The notes below the pieces were generated by a model. That model was given only the letters and a program-made list of their open reading frames with translations. It ran no database searches and was not told the origin of the DNA. 43,876 bases of DNA from an uncultured Ruminococcus sp. (GTDB lineage: Bacteria; Bacillota; Clostridia; Oscillospirales; CAG-272). The stretch is taken from contig URUL01000008.1 in the NCBI GenBank assembly GCA_900551005.1, positions 1 through 43,876 of the forward strand, in the 5' to 3' direction. Within the stretch, counting starts at the first letter, position 1. Every line of letters begins with the position of its first letter. Positions 1 to 7,734 of the stretch are shown in pieces. The translations under genes were made by a program, and so were the position numbers.

Positions 1-1019
1 TCGAGCTCTAGGTAGATAAAAACGGCGAGGGTCACTGCTATCCCTGCATGGGCTGCCGCAGCTTCCTTACACCTTATGTCGATGAAAACGGCAAGCCGAA
101 ATATTACGGCAGATTCAATCAGGGCGTTGTCACCATCAATCTTGTCGATGTAGCGCTCAGCTCCGGCAAGGATATGGAGAAATTCTGGGAAATATTCGAT
201 GAGCGTCTCGAGCTCTGCCATCGCGCGCTCATGTGCCGCCATGAGAGACTCAAGGGTACGCTTTCCGATGCGGCGCCTATACTATGGCAGTACGGTGCGC
301 TCGCACGCCTGAAAAAGGGCGAGCCGATAGATAAGCTCCTTTTCGGCGGTTATTCCACCATTTCACTCGGCTATGCGGGACTGTATGAATGTGTAAAATA
401 CATGACAGGCAAGAGTCATACGGATTCGAGTGCAACACCTTTCGCGCTGGATGTCATGCGTCATATGAACGATGCCTGCAAGAAATGGAAGGCGGAGCAC
501 AATATCGATTTCAGCCTTTACGGCACACCGCTTGAGAGCACGACGTATAAATTCGCCAAGTGCCTCCAGAAGCGTTTTGGCATCGTTGCCGGCATCACCG
601 ACAAGGGCTATGTTACAAACAGCTATCATATCCATGTAACAGAGCAGATCGATGCCTTCTCAAAGCTTGCTTTTGAAGCGCAGTTCCAGGCGCTGTCTCC
701 CGGCGGAGCCATCAGCTATGTCGAAGTGCCGAATATGCAGCAGAATATAGAAGCTGTTCTTCAGGTCATGAAGTTCATCTATGACAATATCATGTATGCC
801 GAGCTGAATACAAAGTCGGATTACTGCCAGGAATGCGGATATGACGGAGAGATTCAGATCGTTGAAGAGGACGGCAAGCTTATTTGGAAATGCCCGAATT
901 GCGGCAATACAGATCAGTCCAAAATGAATGTCGCAAGACGTACCTGCGGCTATATCGGAACGCAGTATTGGAATCAGGGAAGAACGCAGGAGATAAAGGA
1001 GCGCGTATTGCATCTGTAA
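1..1019 (+). CDS. nrdD: Anaerobic ribonucleoside-triphosphate reductase, C-terminal part (cut by window start)
   Basis: Class III ribonucleotide reductase makes deoxyribonucleotides without oxygen, using a glycyl radical installed by NrdG. Seen: the conserved CMGCRSF segment near the left edge, followed by YYGRFNQGVVTINL; near the C-terminus two CxxC pairs (CQEC and CPNC) forming the family's zinc site; and the glycyl-radical loop RTCGYIG just before the end. The start lies outside the window. The same frame stays open to the left edge except for an in-frame TAG at positions 9-11, only 12 codons before the conserved CMGC. The first in-frame ATG (position 48) falls inside conserved sequence and cannot be the true start. 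The nrdG start lies 13 bases after the stop, so the two form an operon. The identity is near certain; the meaning of the TAG is open. Confidence 0.95.
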
Positions 1020-1031
1020 GGAGACGCATCT

Positions 1032-1556
1032 ATGAATTACGGCAATATAAAATACTGCGATATAGCAGACGGATACGGTGTACGCACATCGCTCTTCGTC
1101 TCGGGCTGTACCAATCACTGTGAGCAGTGCTTTCAGCCGCAGACATGGGATTTTGACTATGGCGAGCCTTTTACAAAAGCGGTTGAAGATAAGATCATCG
1201 AGTCGCTGAAGCCCTATTATATAAACGGTCTGACGCTTCTCGGCGGCGAGCCTTTCGAGCCTGCAAATCAGCGCGTGCTCGTGAAATTTCTGCATCGGGT
1301 AAGGGAAGAATGTCCCGACAAAGATATCTGGTGCTTTACCGGCTTTGTACTCGACAGCGAGCTTATGTGTGACGGCTCCTACCCGCGAACCGATGTGACG
1401 GATGAGATGCTTTCTCTCATAGATGTCCTTGTGGACGGCAGATTCGTGGCTTCCAGGAAGGATATATCGCTTCGCTTCCGCGGCTCCTCCAATCAGCGTC
1501 TTATCGATATGAATAAGACGCGCGCCTGCGGTAAAATAACACTTTGGGATGAATAA
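1032..1556 (+). CDS. nrdG: Anaerobic ribonucleotide reductase activating protein (radical SAM)
   Basis: NrdG uses a [4Fe-4S] cluster and S-adenosylmethionine to create the glycyl radical on NrdD. Seen: the radical-SAM cysteine motif CTNHCEQC at residues 26-33 (C26, C30, C33), an LLGGEPF segment typical of radical SAM enzymes, and a total of 174 residues, usual for NrdG. The start is supported by an AAGGAG ribosome binding site just after the nrdD stop. A hairpin terminator follows at 1600-1632. Nothing in the frame looks damaged. Confidence 0.95.
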   Translation: MNYGNIKYCDIADGYGVRTSLFVSGCTNHCEQCFQPQTWDFDYGEPFTKAVEDKIIESLKPYYINGLTLLGGEPFEPANQRVLVKFLHRVREECPDKDIWCFTGFVLDSELMCDGSYPRTDVTDEMLSLIDVLVDGRFVASRKDISLRFRGSSNQRLIDMNKTRACGKITLWDE

Positions 1557-1577
1557 AAACAAGAAAGAGAAGCCTTT

Positions 1578-1599
1578 GGGGTACCTACCGTAAAGCAGG
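1578..1599 (+). repeat. 22-bp dispersed repeat, left copy
   Basis: This 22-mer (GGGG-T-ACCTACC-G-TAAAGCAGG) recurs in inverted orientation at 2840-2861 with two mismatches. The two copies bracket the helix-turn-helix gene and the MITE-like element, so they may mark the edges of an inserted block. Here the repeat directly precedes the nrdG terminator hairpin. A weaker resemblance (TACCTACCG) lies near 27643, also before a terminator. Confidence 0.6.
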
Positions 1600-1632
1600 A
1601 AAACGCATCATCTACATTGGTGGTGCGTTTTT
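1600..1632 (+). terminator. Intrinsic terminator of nrdDG
   Basis: A 12-bp stem (1600-1611 with 1620-1631, two G-T pairs) with an 8-base loop, in which the 3' arm ends in a run of five T. It lies 44 bases after the nrdG stop. A second perfect 8-bp hairpin (1635-1642 with 1648-1655, loop CTACA) follows immediately. Confidence 0.75.
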
Positions 1633-1673
1633 GCTTTTCAACCTACAGTTGAAAAATCTCGTTTAGGAGGTTA

Positions 1674-1702
1674 TTGTCAACAAATGAAGACTGTGATATA
1701 AT
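1674..1702 (+). promoter_or_regulatory. Sigma-A promoter of the helix-turn-helix gene
   Basis: TTGTCA at 1674-1679 and TATAAT at 1697-1702 with a 17-bp spacer. The start codon is 45 bases downstream of the -10 box, preceded by CGGAGGTAAATTT. Confidence 0.8.
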
Positions 1703-1746
1703 TTAAGCACAAGGAAGGATCCGCCTTGAAATTCGGAGGTAAATTT

Positions 1747-2538
1747 ATGAATATTGGAAACAAAATTAAAGAATTGAGAAAGCAACGCGGCATTACTCAA
1801 GAACAACTTGCGGATAGCATAGGTGTTTCCTTTCAAGCGGTTAGCAAATGGGAGAATAATATAGCTTTGCCTGATATCACGCTTGCTCCTGCTTTGGCAA
1901 GTTATTTTGGTGTATCTATGGACGTTCTTTTCGATTTCGATTTGCAGGAAATTGAAGATAAAGCATTTGCTATCGCAAAAGAAAGCTGGAAATATCGTAA
2001 TTCCGATTGGGAAAAAGCACGTAATATTATTGATGAAGGACTGAAGACATATCCTGATAACGTTATTCTTTTGATTAACAGACTTTATGTTATGAGTAGC
2101 GAGGAAACCCCCGACGAGGTTATCGCTATCGCGTTGAAAATTATTGATCTTTCTAAAGACGAAGCAATAAAATATGATGCCTGTCAATTCTTGGCGTATG
2201 CGTACAAAGCAAAAGGGGAGTTTGAAAGTGCGCGAAAAGCAATCGATATCATTCCCGATATTCGTTTCTCGAATCAGAGATTGAAAGCGTCCATTTTGGA
2301 AGGAAAAGAGAAATGGGATGCGGCATGTCAAGAATTTAATGAATCTTTATATGCATTTATGTTTATCACTTATAGCATGGCAGAATGTTGCAATGAAAGA
2401 GGTGAATATAAAGAAGCTTTGGAATATTATGAGAATGCTTTGCGTGTACTCGATATTTACAAGGTAAAGGAAAGCTGGTATGGTTTCCGAGAAGGGTTCA
2501 ATGAAGGAATAGCAGAGATAAAAGAAAAATTAAAATAA
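1747..2538 (+). CDS. XRE-family helix-turn-helix regulator with TPR-like C-terminal region
   Basis: A predicted DNA-binding regulator of 263 residues. The N-terminus (about residues 5-60) is a classic XRE domain: IGNKIKELRKQRGITQEQLA, then the recognition helix around FQAVSKWENN. The rest is helical and TPR-like, with pairs such as KYDACQFLAYAYKAKGEFES and YSMAECCNERGEYKEALEYY. The ATG at 1747 is chosen because CGGAGG lies 7 bases upstream; an earlier in-frame TTG at 1726 would place the binding site inside the gene. The gene is AT-richer than its neighbours and uses codons such as TTT, AAA and GAA heavily. Together with the flanking repeats and its own promoter this suggests horizontal acquisition. 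The target is unknown; it may be its own promoter. Confidence 0.9.
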   Translation: MNIGNKIKELRKQRGITQEQLADSIGVSFQAVSKWENNIALPDITLAPALASYFGVSMDVLFDFDLQEIEDKAFAIAKESWKYRNSDWEKARNIIDEGLKTYPDNVILLINRLYVMSSEETPDEVIAIALKIIDLSKDEAIKYDACQFLAYAYKAKGEFESARKAIDIIPDIRFSNQRLKASILEGKEKWDAACQEFNESLYAFMFITYSMAECCNERGEYKEALEYYENALRVLDIYKVKESWYGFREGFNEGIAEIKEKLK

Positions 2539-2555
2539 AAATTGCTTTTGTGCCC

Positions 2556-2584
2556 ACAAAGGCAGTGCTTGTCAGGAAAATTGA
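2556..2584 (+). repeat. 29-bp dispersed repeat, copy 1
   Basis: This 29-mer (core GCAGTGCTTGTCAGG) is found again on the opposite strand at 30139-30167 with one mismatch. It lies 18 bases after the helix-turn-helix gene. In the second copy the repeat extends into a perfect 7-bp hairpin (CTTGTCA/TGACAAG); in this copy the second arm is degraded. Confidence 0.8.
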
Positions 2585-2602
2585 TAGACTTTCGGGGCGC
2601 GC

Positions 2603-2729
2603 TAAATAAGCCTTCCCCAGTGGGGGAAGGTGGCAGCCGAAGGCTGACGGATGAGGTGTCGTAAGCTCAAAGTAACTCCTCATCCACCGCTATCGCGGTC
2701 CCCCTTCTCCCACAGGAGAAGGCTATTTA
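2603..2729. repeat. MITE-like palindromic element, 127 bp
   Basis: The ends are imperfect inverted repeats of about 50 bp: the left arm runs from TAAATAAGCCTTCC at 2603 to GATGAGG at 2656, and the right arm from CCTCATCC at 2678 to GAAGGCTATTTA at 2729. Each arm folds on itself: CCTTCCCC/GGGGAAGG and CAGCC/GGCTG on the left, ACCGC/GCGGT and CCTTCTCC/GGAGAAGG on the right, so RNA from either strand could form a cloverleaf-like fold. Similar GC-rich palindromes are common between genes in Clostridia (recalled, not searched). No coding capacity. Confidence 0.75.
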
Positions 2730-2788
2730 TCTCCCGACAGTACACCTATAAGGTGTAACACACTATACCTTGCGGAGCAAGGCGTGTG

Positions 2789-2828
2789 AAAAGGAGTACG
2801 AACAATCGTCCGTACTCCTTTTGTTTTT
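2789..2828 (+). terminator. Strong hairpin with T-tract
   Basis: A perfect 12-bp stem (2789-2800 with 2811-2822) and a 10-base loop, followed by GTTTTT. It would end transcripts from the helix-turn-helix gene or the MITE-like element. Confidence 0.75.
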
Positions 2829-2839
2829 CGGCAGGCAAA

Positions 2840-2861
2840 CCTGCTTTATGGTAGGTGCCCC
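2840..2861 (-). repeat. 22-bp dispersed repeat, right inverted copy
   Basis: Inverted partner of 1578-1599, with two mismatches over 22 bases. Together they enclose a 1.24-kb interval with the helix-turn-helix gene, the 29-bp repeat, the MITE-like element and several hairpins. Confidence 0.6.
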
Positions 2862-2982
2862 TTTGGACTTCTCTTTTTTCATGTCGAGGTGATATGGTTA
2901 CTTTGAGTATTATGGTACTTTTTAATAAAGTGACATGGGATGTTCAGCACTATCGCTTTACGTGACACGAGGCACACTTGTC

Positions 2983-3028
2983 AATAGAAGACCCGCGTTT
3001 GCCTATAGACAAGCGCGGGTCTTCTATT
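2983..3028 (-). terminator. 15-bp inverted repeat after tRNA-Gly
   Basis: Perfect inverted repeat 2983-2997/3014-3028 with a 16-base spacer, immediately after the 3' end of tRNA-Gly on the minus strand. No good T-run follows on either strand, so it may act as a processing or terminator structure rather than a standard intrinsic terminator. Confidence 0.5.
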
Positions 3029-3101
3029 GGAGCAGGCGACGGGAATCGAACCCGCGTATTCGGCTTGGGAAGCGGACACTCTGCCATTGAGTTACGCCTG
3101 C
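3028..3101 (-). tRNA. tRNA-Gly (CCC anticodon)
   Basis: Minus strand. The acceptor stem GCAGGCG/CGCCTGC, D-arm ACTC/GAGT and T-arm GCGGG-TTCGATT-CCCGT are all present, and CCA is encoded. The seven-base anticodon loop TTCCCAA gives anticodon CCC, reading GGG. The anticodon stem has a C-C mismatch at the middle pair (positions 29 and 41), unusual for a functional tRNA. It lies downstream of tRNA-Thr, which has its own terminator between them. Confidence 0.93.
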
Positions 3102-3128
3102 AAAAAAAGCTCCGCGTAAGCGAAGCTT
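3102..3128 (-). terminator. Intrinsic terminator between tRNA-Thr and tRNA-Gly
   Basis: On the minus strand a 9-bp stem (one T-G pair) with loop TTAC is followed by seven T. It sits directly after tRNA-Thr, so tRNA-Gly depends on readthrough or processing. Confidence 0.8.
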
Positions 3129-3129
3129 T

Positions 3130-3205
3130 TGGAGCTGGTGATGTGACTCGAACACACGACCTGCTGATTACGAATCAGCTGCACTACCGACTGTGCTACA
3201 CCAGC
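3130..3205 (-). tRNA. tRNA-Thr (CGT anticodon)
   Basis: Minus strand. The acceptor GCTGGTG/CACCAGC, D-arm GCAC/GTGC, anticodon stem GCTGA/TCAGC with loop TTCGTAA (anticodon CGT, reading ACG) and T-arm GTGTG-TTCGAGT-CACAT all pair, and CCA is encoded. The promoter at 3249-3277 drives it. Confidence 0.97.
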
Positions 3206-3248
3206 AAAAACAGTAAATCGCTTAACTCCCAATCAAATTTACTAAAAT

Positions 3249-3277
3249 ATTTTACCATAGGTATTGCAATTTGTCAA
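3249..3277 (-). promoter_or_regulatory. Promoter of tRNA-Thr
   Basis: Minus strand: TTGACA (complement of 3272-3277), 17-bp spacer, TAAAAT (complement of 3249-3254). It overlaps the rsmA promoter on the other strand. Confidence 0.8.
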
Positions 3278-3292
3278 GTAAAAATGTAAAAT
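3264..3292 (+). promoter_or_regulatory. Promoter of rsmA
   Basis: TTGCAA at 3264-3269, 17-bp spacer, TAAAAT at 3287-3292, about 54 bases before the rsmA start. Its -35 region lies in the spacer and -35 region of the opposing tRNA promoter, so the two may exclude each other. The rpmE promoter at 11752 has the same hexamers. Confidence 0.65.
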
Positions 3293-3345
3293 AAAAAAGG
3301 AGAAATATAAAAAATTTCCGAAATCCTTCGGGAAAGGAATAACAG

Positions 3346-4197
3346 ATGAATTTAACTGATTTATCCTGCGTGAGGGATATCATGCATAGACACGGTATCG
3401 CACCGCAGAAAAGATATGGGCAGAACTTCCTGATAAATCCGACGGTCGTCTCTCGTATAGCAGATACGTGTGCCGATGAGAATGCCGGCGTTATTGAGAT
3501 CGGTCCCGGGATAGGCACGCTCACGCGTGAGCTTTCGCCCAGATTCCGCAAGGTCGTGGCGCTGGAAATCGATACAAGTCTTATCCCTGTTCTCGAAGAG
3601 ACGCTCGCAGACCTCGACAATGTCAAGGTCATCAATGCGGACGCAATGAAAATCAATCTTGCCGACCTTGTCAGAGAAGAATTTGCGGATATGCCCGTGT
3701 ACGTCTGCGCCAATCTTCCGTATTACATAACGTCACCGATCGTGATGAGTCTGCTCGAAGCGGGCGGTATTTTTGAGGCTGTGACGGTCATGATACAGAA
3801 AGAGGTAGCGGACCGCTTCTGCGCTTCGGCGGGAAGCGCCGATTACGGCGCGATAACGCTTGCGGTAAACTATTATTCTGATGTGGAAAAATGTTTTAAC
3901 GTAGCGCCGGGCAATTTTATGCCGCCGCCGAAGGTCACATCCTCCGTTATCAGGATGAATATACGTAAAGAGCCTCCGGTCTCTGTGCGTGATAAGGAAA
4001 ATATGTTCCGCATGATACGCGCCGCCTTTACCTGCCGCAGAAAGACGCTGGTAAATGCGCTTTGCACTTCTTCGCCGAAATGCGGAAAGGAAGAGGTAAT
4101 ACATATCCTCACAAAGCTCGGTTATGACCCCAATATCCGCGGGGAAAGACTTTCTCTCTCCGATTATGCGCGCATTTCCGATGAACTGACGGTATAA
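3346..4197 (+). CDS. rsmA: 16S rRNA dimethyladenosine methyltransferase (KsgA)
   Basis: Dimethylates two adjacent adenines in helix 45 of 16S rRNA during small-subunit assembly. Seen: the N-terminal KRYGQNFLIN signature (residues 22-31), the SAM-binding VIEIGPGIGTLT motif (about 49-60), and the catalytic NLPYYI motif (about 124-129); 283 residues is normal. The ribosome binding site is GGAAAGGAATAACAG, partly inside a small hairpin (TTTCC...GGGAAA) that could modulate initiation. murD follows after 42 bases. Confidence 0.97.
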   Translation: MNLTDLSCVRDIMHRHGIAPQKRYGQNFLINPTVVSRIADTCADENAGVIEIGPGIGTLTRELSPRFRKVVALEIDTSLIPVLEETLADLDNVKVINADAMKINLADLVREEFADMPVYVCANLPYYITSPIVMSLLEAGGIFEAVTVMIQKEVADRFCASAGSADYGAITLAVNYYSDVEKCFNVAPGNFMPPPKVTSSVIRMNIRKEPPVSVRDKENMFRMIRAAFTCRRKTLVNALCTSSPKCGKEEVIHILTKLGYDPNIRGERLSLSDYARISDELTV

Positions 4198-4239
4198 TGC
4201 CGCATACAATATCTTTGTAGCATGATTTGCGGAGGGCAT

Positions 4240-5649
4240 ATGAACGAAAAGCTCAATGATTTTTTGAATTATATAAAAGGAAAGCGTGTCGCTCTTCTCG
4301 GATTCGGCATCAGCAATTCCTCCATCGTGGATTTTCTTCTTGATGCAGGCGTATGTCTGACTGTGCGCGATAGAAAAGAAGATATTGCGGGCAGAGAGAA
4401 ATATGAGGCGCGCGGGGTAAAATTCATAACGGGAGAAGCATATCTCTCGGGGATGGATGAGGATATTCTTTTCCGCTCGCCCGGAATACGCGCCGATATG
4501 GCGGAGATTGCCGAAGCCGTTTCGCGCGGAGCACTTCTCACGGGAGAGATGGAGACCTTTTGCGCGCTTTTTCCGGGAAAAATATATGCGGTGACGGGAA
4601 GCGACGGAAAGACCACTACGACCACGGTGATACATAAGATTCTCTCTGAGGAGTACAGGGATACGGACAGAAGGATTTATCTCGGCGGAAATATCGGTTT
4701 TCCATTGCTTGCCAAGATCAGGGAAGCGGGCGAAAAGGATATTGCCGTGCTGGAGCTTTCCAGCTTCCAGCTCTCGACGATGAATTTCTCGCCGCATGCC
4801 GCGGTCATGACGAATATAACGCCGAATCATCTGAATTGGCACAGGGATATGGCGGAATATATCGAATGCAAGAAGAATATTTTCTCACATATGACGGGCG
4901 GCAGGCTTGTCGTAAATGCCGCAAATGAGATAACGCGGGCTCTTGAAAATCCGCGCGGAGAGACCGTGCGTTTTTCCTCTGCGGGAAAGCCCGGCGGCAA
5001 GAGTGTATATTGTGAGGGAAGAGAGATATTTTACAGCGACGGCGAAAGAAAAGAGCGCATAATGAGCTTTGATGACATAAAGCTGCGCGGCATGCACAAT
5101 GTCGAAAACTACATGGCGGCGATAGCCGCGCTGTACGGTGAGGTCTCACTTGACAGCATCCTTGCCGTCTCGCGTTCTTTTGCGGGAGTAAAGCACAGGA
5201 TAGAGCTTGTTTCGGAGAGCGGCGGAATTAAATATTACAACAGCTCGATAGATACCAGCCCGACGAGGAGCATCGCCGCCCTCGTATCATTTGATGAGAA
5301 GCTCATCGTCATATGCGGCGGATACGATAAGCATATCCCGATCGAGCCGCTCATTCCCGTTCTGGCAGATAGGGCAAGGGCTGTCTTTACCACCGGTCAG
5401 ACGGGGAGAGAGATCTGCGAAAAGTTGCGTGCATATACAGAGGATTCCGTAAAAAAGCCGAAGCATATAAGCTACACGGAGCGCTTTGACGATGCTGTCA
5501 AAGCCGCCTTTTCCTATGCTGAGACAGGGGATACCGTCATTCTCTCTCCGGCGGCGGCAAGCTTTGATTCATTTTCCAATTTCGAGGAACGCGGCGAGCG
5601 TTTCAGAGCACTGGTAAATGAACATATATCCAATAAAAACGAAAAATAA
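4240..5649 (+). CDS. murD: UDP-N-acetylmuramoylalanine--D-glutamate ligase
   Basis: Cytoplasmic Mur ligase that adds D-glutamate to UDP-MurNAc-L-alanine in peptidoglycan synthesis. Seen: an N-terminal Rossmann-like GFGISNSS segment, the ATP loop GSDGKTTTTTV around residues 121-131, LELSSFQL, the TNITPNHLNWH segment, and a C-terminal SPAAASFDSFSNFEERG motif typical of MurD. The start at 4240 follows GCGGAGG; an in-frame ATG at 4222 would bury that site. The protein is 469 residues, the usual size. Finding murD between rsmA and peptidase genes, away from a mur/fts cluster, is worth noting. Confidence 0.96.
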   Translation: MNEKLNDFLNYIKGKRVALLGFGISNSSIVDFLLDAGVCLTVRDRKEDIAGREKYEARGVKFITGEAYLSGMDEDILFRSPGIRADMAEIAEAVSRGALLTGEMETFCALFPGKIYAVTGSDGKTTTTTVIHKILSEEYRDTDRRIYLGGNIGFPLLAKIREAGEKDIAVLELSSFQLSTMNFSPHAAVMTNITPNHLNWHRDMAEYIECKKNIFSHMTGGRLVVNAANEITRALENPRGETVRFSSAGKPGGKSVYCEGREIFYSDGERKERIMSFDDIKLRGMHNVENYMAAIAALYGEVSLDSILAVSRSFAGVKHRIELVSESGGIKYYNSSIDTSPTRSIAALVSFDEKLIVICGGYDKHIPIEPLIPVLADRARAVFTTGQTGREICEKLRAYTEDSVKKPKHISYTERFDDAVKAAFSYAETGDTVILSPAAASFDSFSNFEERGERFRALVNEHISNKNEK

Positions 5650-5661
5650 ACGGAGGTAAAA

Positions 5662-6699
5662 ATGGACACGAAGAAACTGCTTTTTGACATATGCTCGTGT
5701 ATGAGCATATCCGGTTTTGAATATCAATGCGAAAAGAAACTGCGCGAGCTTGTGATGCCGTATTTTGACGAGTACATGGGCGACAAGGTCGGAAATCATA
5801 TTTTTGTGAAAAGATCAAAGAAGAAAAATGCGCCGAAGCTGCTGATAGATACGCATTATGACGAGGTTGGTCTGATGGTAAAGGGAATCACAGACGAGGG
5901 CTTTTTGCGCGTCTGCTCGATAGGCGGTGTGGACGCGAGAATTTTCCCCGCGAGCGAGGTCACGGTCTATGCGGGCGAAAAAGAGATAGGCGGCGTTGTC
6001 TGCAAAAAGGCGCCGCATGCCCGCACGCCCGATGAGGCGGGTAAGCTGACCGCGGTGACGAATATGCTTGTCGATACCGGATATGCGAAGGCGGAGCTTG
6101 AGGAGATGGGAGTTGCAGTGGGGACACCGATCGGCATGGCAAAGAATTATGTTTCGCTCTCGGACGATATCGTGAGCGGACCGAGCTTTGACAATAAATC
6201 CTGCTGTGCCGCCGCCGTATATGCCGTCTCCATGCTCGGCGATTGCGGCTGTGATATTTTTCTTTCCATGTCGGCAAAGGAGGAGGTCGGACACCGAGCG
6301 GCTTCCAGCGCGGCGTATACGGTGGATCCCGATTACGCGATAGCGATAGATGTGGGGCTCGGTCTTGCCCCCGGCGCAGATAAGAAGAGTCATCCGAAGC
6401 TTGGAGACGGCGCATGCATTTCTCTTTCGGCGATACTGGACAGAAAATGGACGGAGAAAATAAGAGAGACAGCAAAGAAAAACGACATCCCGCTTCAGAT
6501 TATCGTGGAGGCGTGCGGAACAGGCACGCATGCGGACGAGATAGAGGCTGTCCGTGCAGGGATACCTACGGCGCTTCTCAGTCTACCCATCAATTTCATG
6601 CACACGGGTGTCGAGACACTGTACATGAGCGATTTTGAGTCTATGGCAAAGCTCATCTGTGCCGTAGTCAATGATAATTTCGGAGGTGAAGAGAAATGA
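5662..6699 (+). CDS. M42 family metallopeptidase, first of three paralogues
   Basis: M42 enzymes are cytoplasmic, cobalt- or zinc-dependent aminopeptidases that assemble into tetrahedral dodecamers and trim peptides. All expected ligand positions are visible: H65 (THYDEVG), D177 (SFDNKS), E207-E208 (KEEVG), D230 (AIDVG) and H314 (FMHTGVE). The protein is 345 residues, typical. The start follows CGGAGGTAAAA. The stop overlaps the next gene's start as ATGA, implying coupled translation. This copy looks catalytically complete. Confidence 0.93.
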   Translation: MDTKKLLFDICSCMSISGFEYQCEKKLRELVMPYFDEYMGDKVGNHIFVKRSKKKNAPKLLIDTHYDEVGLMVKGITDEGFLRVCSIGGVDARIFPASEVTVYAGEKEIGGVVCKKAPHARTPDEAGKLTAVTNMLVDTGYAKAELEEMGVAVGTPIGMAKNYVSLSDDIVSGPSFDNKSCCAAAVYAVSMLGDCGCDIFLSMSAKEEVGHRAASSAAYTVDPDYAIAIDVGLGLAPGADKKSHPKLGDGACISLSAILDRKWTEKIRETAKKNDIPLQIIVEACGTGTHADEIEAVRAGIPTALLSLPINFMHTGVETLYMSDFESMAKLICAVVNDNFGGEEK

Positions 6700-7724
6700 C
6701 GGAATACGGATACCATCTGCTCGCAAAGCTCTCCGAAGTCTTTGCGCCCGCGGGCTGCGAGGAAGCCGTGCTTTCGGAAATCGAAGCCGAGATAAGCGCA
6801 TACTGCGATGAGCTGCACCGTGACAGGGCGGGCAATCTGATCGCTTTGATAAAAGCGGAAAAGCCATGCGGCAAGCTGCTTTTCGCCGCGAATGCCGACG
6901 AGGTCGGCTTTATGATAACGGATACGGATGACGACGGCAGACTGTACATTACGCCGCTCGGCGCGATAGAAACGGATACGCTGTCGGGCAGGCAGGTGTA
7001 TGTCGGCAATGAAGAGAAAACCGTCCTTGCCGTAGCATGTGCGAAGCCGATACATGATCAGTCGGGCGACGAAAGAACAAAGCCCACTCCTTGGGACAAG
7101 CTGTATATTCAGACGGGTGTCAAAAAGGGAGAAGAGCAGAGCATCAAGGCAGGGGACTTCGGCACATTTCGCGGAAATTTCGGCATGCTCGGGCACAATG
7201 TCAAGGGAAAAGCGCTCGATTCGAGAGCGCCGTGTACGGTTCTCTGTGAGATGATAAAGCGCATAAGGGAAGATAAGCTACCGCATGAAAACGACTTGTA
7301 TTTTGCCTTTACCGTTCGCGGCAAGCTGAATCGCTCCGGTGCGGTGAATGCGGCGAGAGGTATCTCGGCTGACAAAACCGTGGTGCTGGAGCATGCTCCC
7401 GCCGCAGATATAAGCGAGATCCCGGAGCAGCTTGTCTGCGCAAGGCTCGGCTCGGGTGCCGTGCTTCCTCTCGCGGATATGAAAACGATATTTGCGGGTG
7501 ACGATATGGCGGCACTGATGACGGAAGCAGAAGCCCGCGGAATAAAATATCAGATAAAAGGCGTTGTCACGGGAGCGGGAGATGCCGCATATTATCAGCG
7601 GGACGGCGGCGGGAAGACGGTGGCTCTTGCCATCCCGTGCCGCTACCCGAATACGGGTTCATGCGTGATAAATAAAGAAGATTACGATGCTGTGCTGGCG
7701 CTTTCGCTTGCACTTGTGAAATAA
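6696..7724 (+). CDS. M42 peptidase-like protein lacking metal ligands (probable pseudoenzyme)
   Basis: The fold-level similarity to M42 is clear (AANADEVGFMITD, GKALDSRAPC, AFTVRGKLNRSGA), but nearly all catalytic positions differ: the first histidine is N66, the Glu-Glu pair is G209-K210, the third acidic ligand region reads VLEHA, and the last histidine is N319. Only the aspartate D175 is retained. The frame is intact and 342 residues long, with ATGA overlap with the previous gene, so it is under selection rather than decayed. I infer a structural or regulatory subunit of a mixed M42 complex with its neighbours. Confidence 0.85.
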   Translation: MTEYGYHLLAKLSEVFAPAGCEEAVLSEIEAEISAYCDELHRDRAGNLIALIKAEKPCGKLLFAANADEVGFMITDTDDDGRLYITPLGAIETDTLSGRQVYVGNEEKTVLAVACAKPIHDQSGDERTKPTPWDKLYIQTGVKKGEEQSIKAGDFGTFRGNFGMLGHNVKGKALDSRAPCTVLCEMIKRIREDKLPHENDLYFAFTVRGKLNRSGAVNAARGISADKTVVLEHAPAADISEIPEQLVCARLGSGAVLPLADMKTIFAGDDMAALMTEAEARGIKYQIKGVVTGAGDAAYYQRDGGGKTVALAIPCRYPNTGSCVINKEDYDAVLALSLALVK

Positions 7725-7734
7725 GGAGAATCAT

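Larger units (their letters stand above)
2539..3027. other. Gene-free, hairpin-rich intergenic region
   Basis: About 490 bases without a convincing gene. Besides the separately listed repeats and terminators it holds hairpins at 2742-2754 (CACCT/AGGTG), 2759-2788 (outer CACAC/GTGTG, inner CCTTGC/GCAAGG) and 2831-2845 (GCAGG/CCTGC). An apparent open frame starting near 2978 is only the complement of the two tRNA genes. From 2870 to 2980 I see nothing recognisable. Confidence 0.6.

Noticed and set aside
660..1562. Long minus-strand open frame opposite nrdD-nrdG
   Set aside because: It shows no domain and mirrors conserved coding sequence on the plus strand.
2978..3289. Open frame with GAGDGNRTR-like text
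   Set aside because: It is the complement of the two tRNA genes, a well-known false protein.
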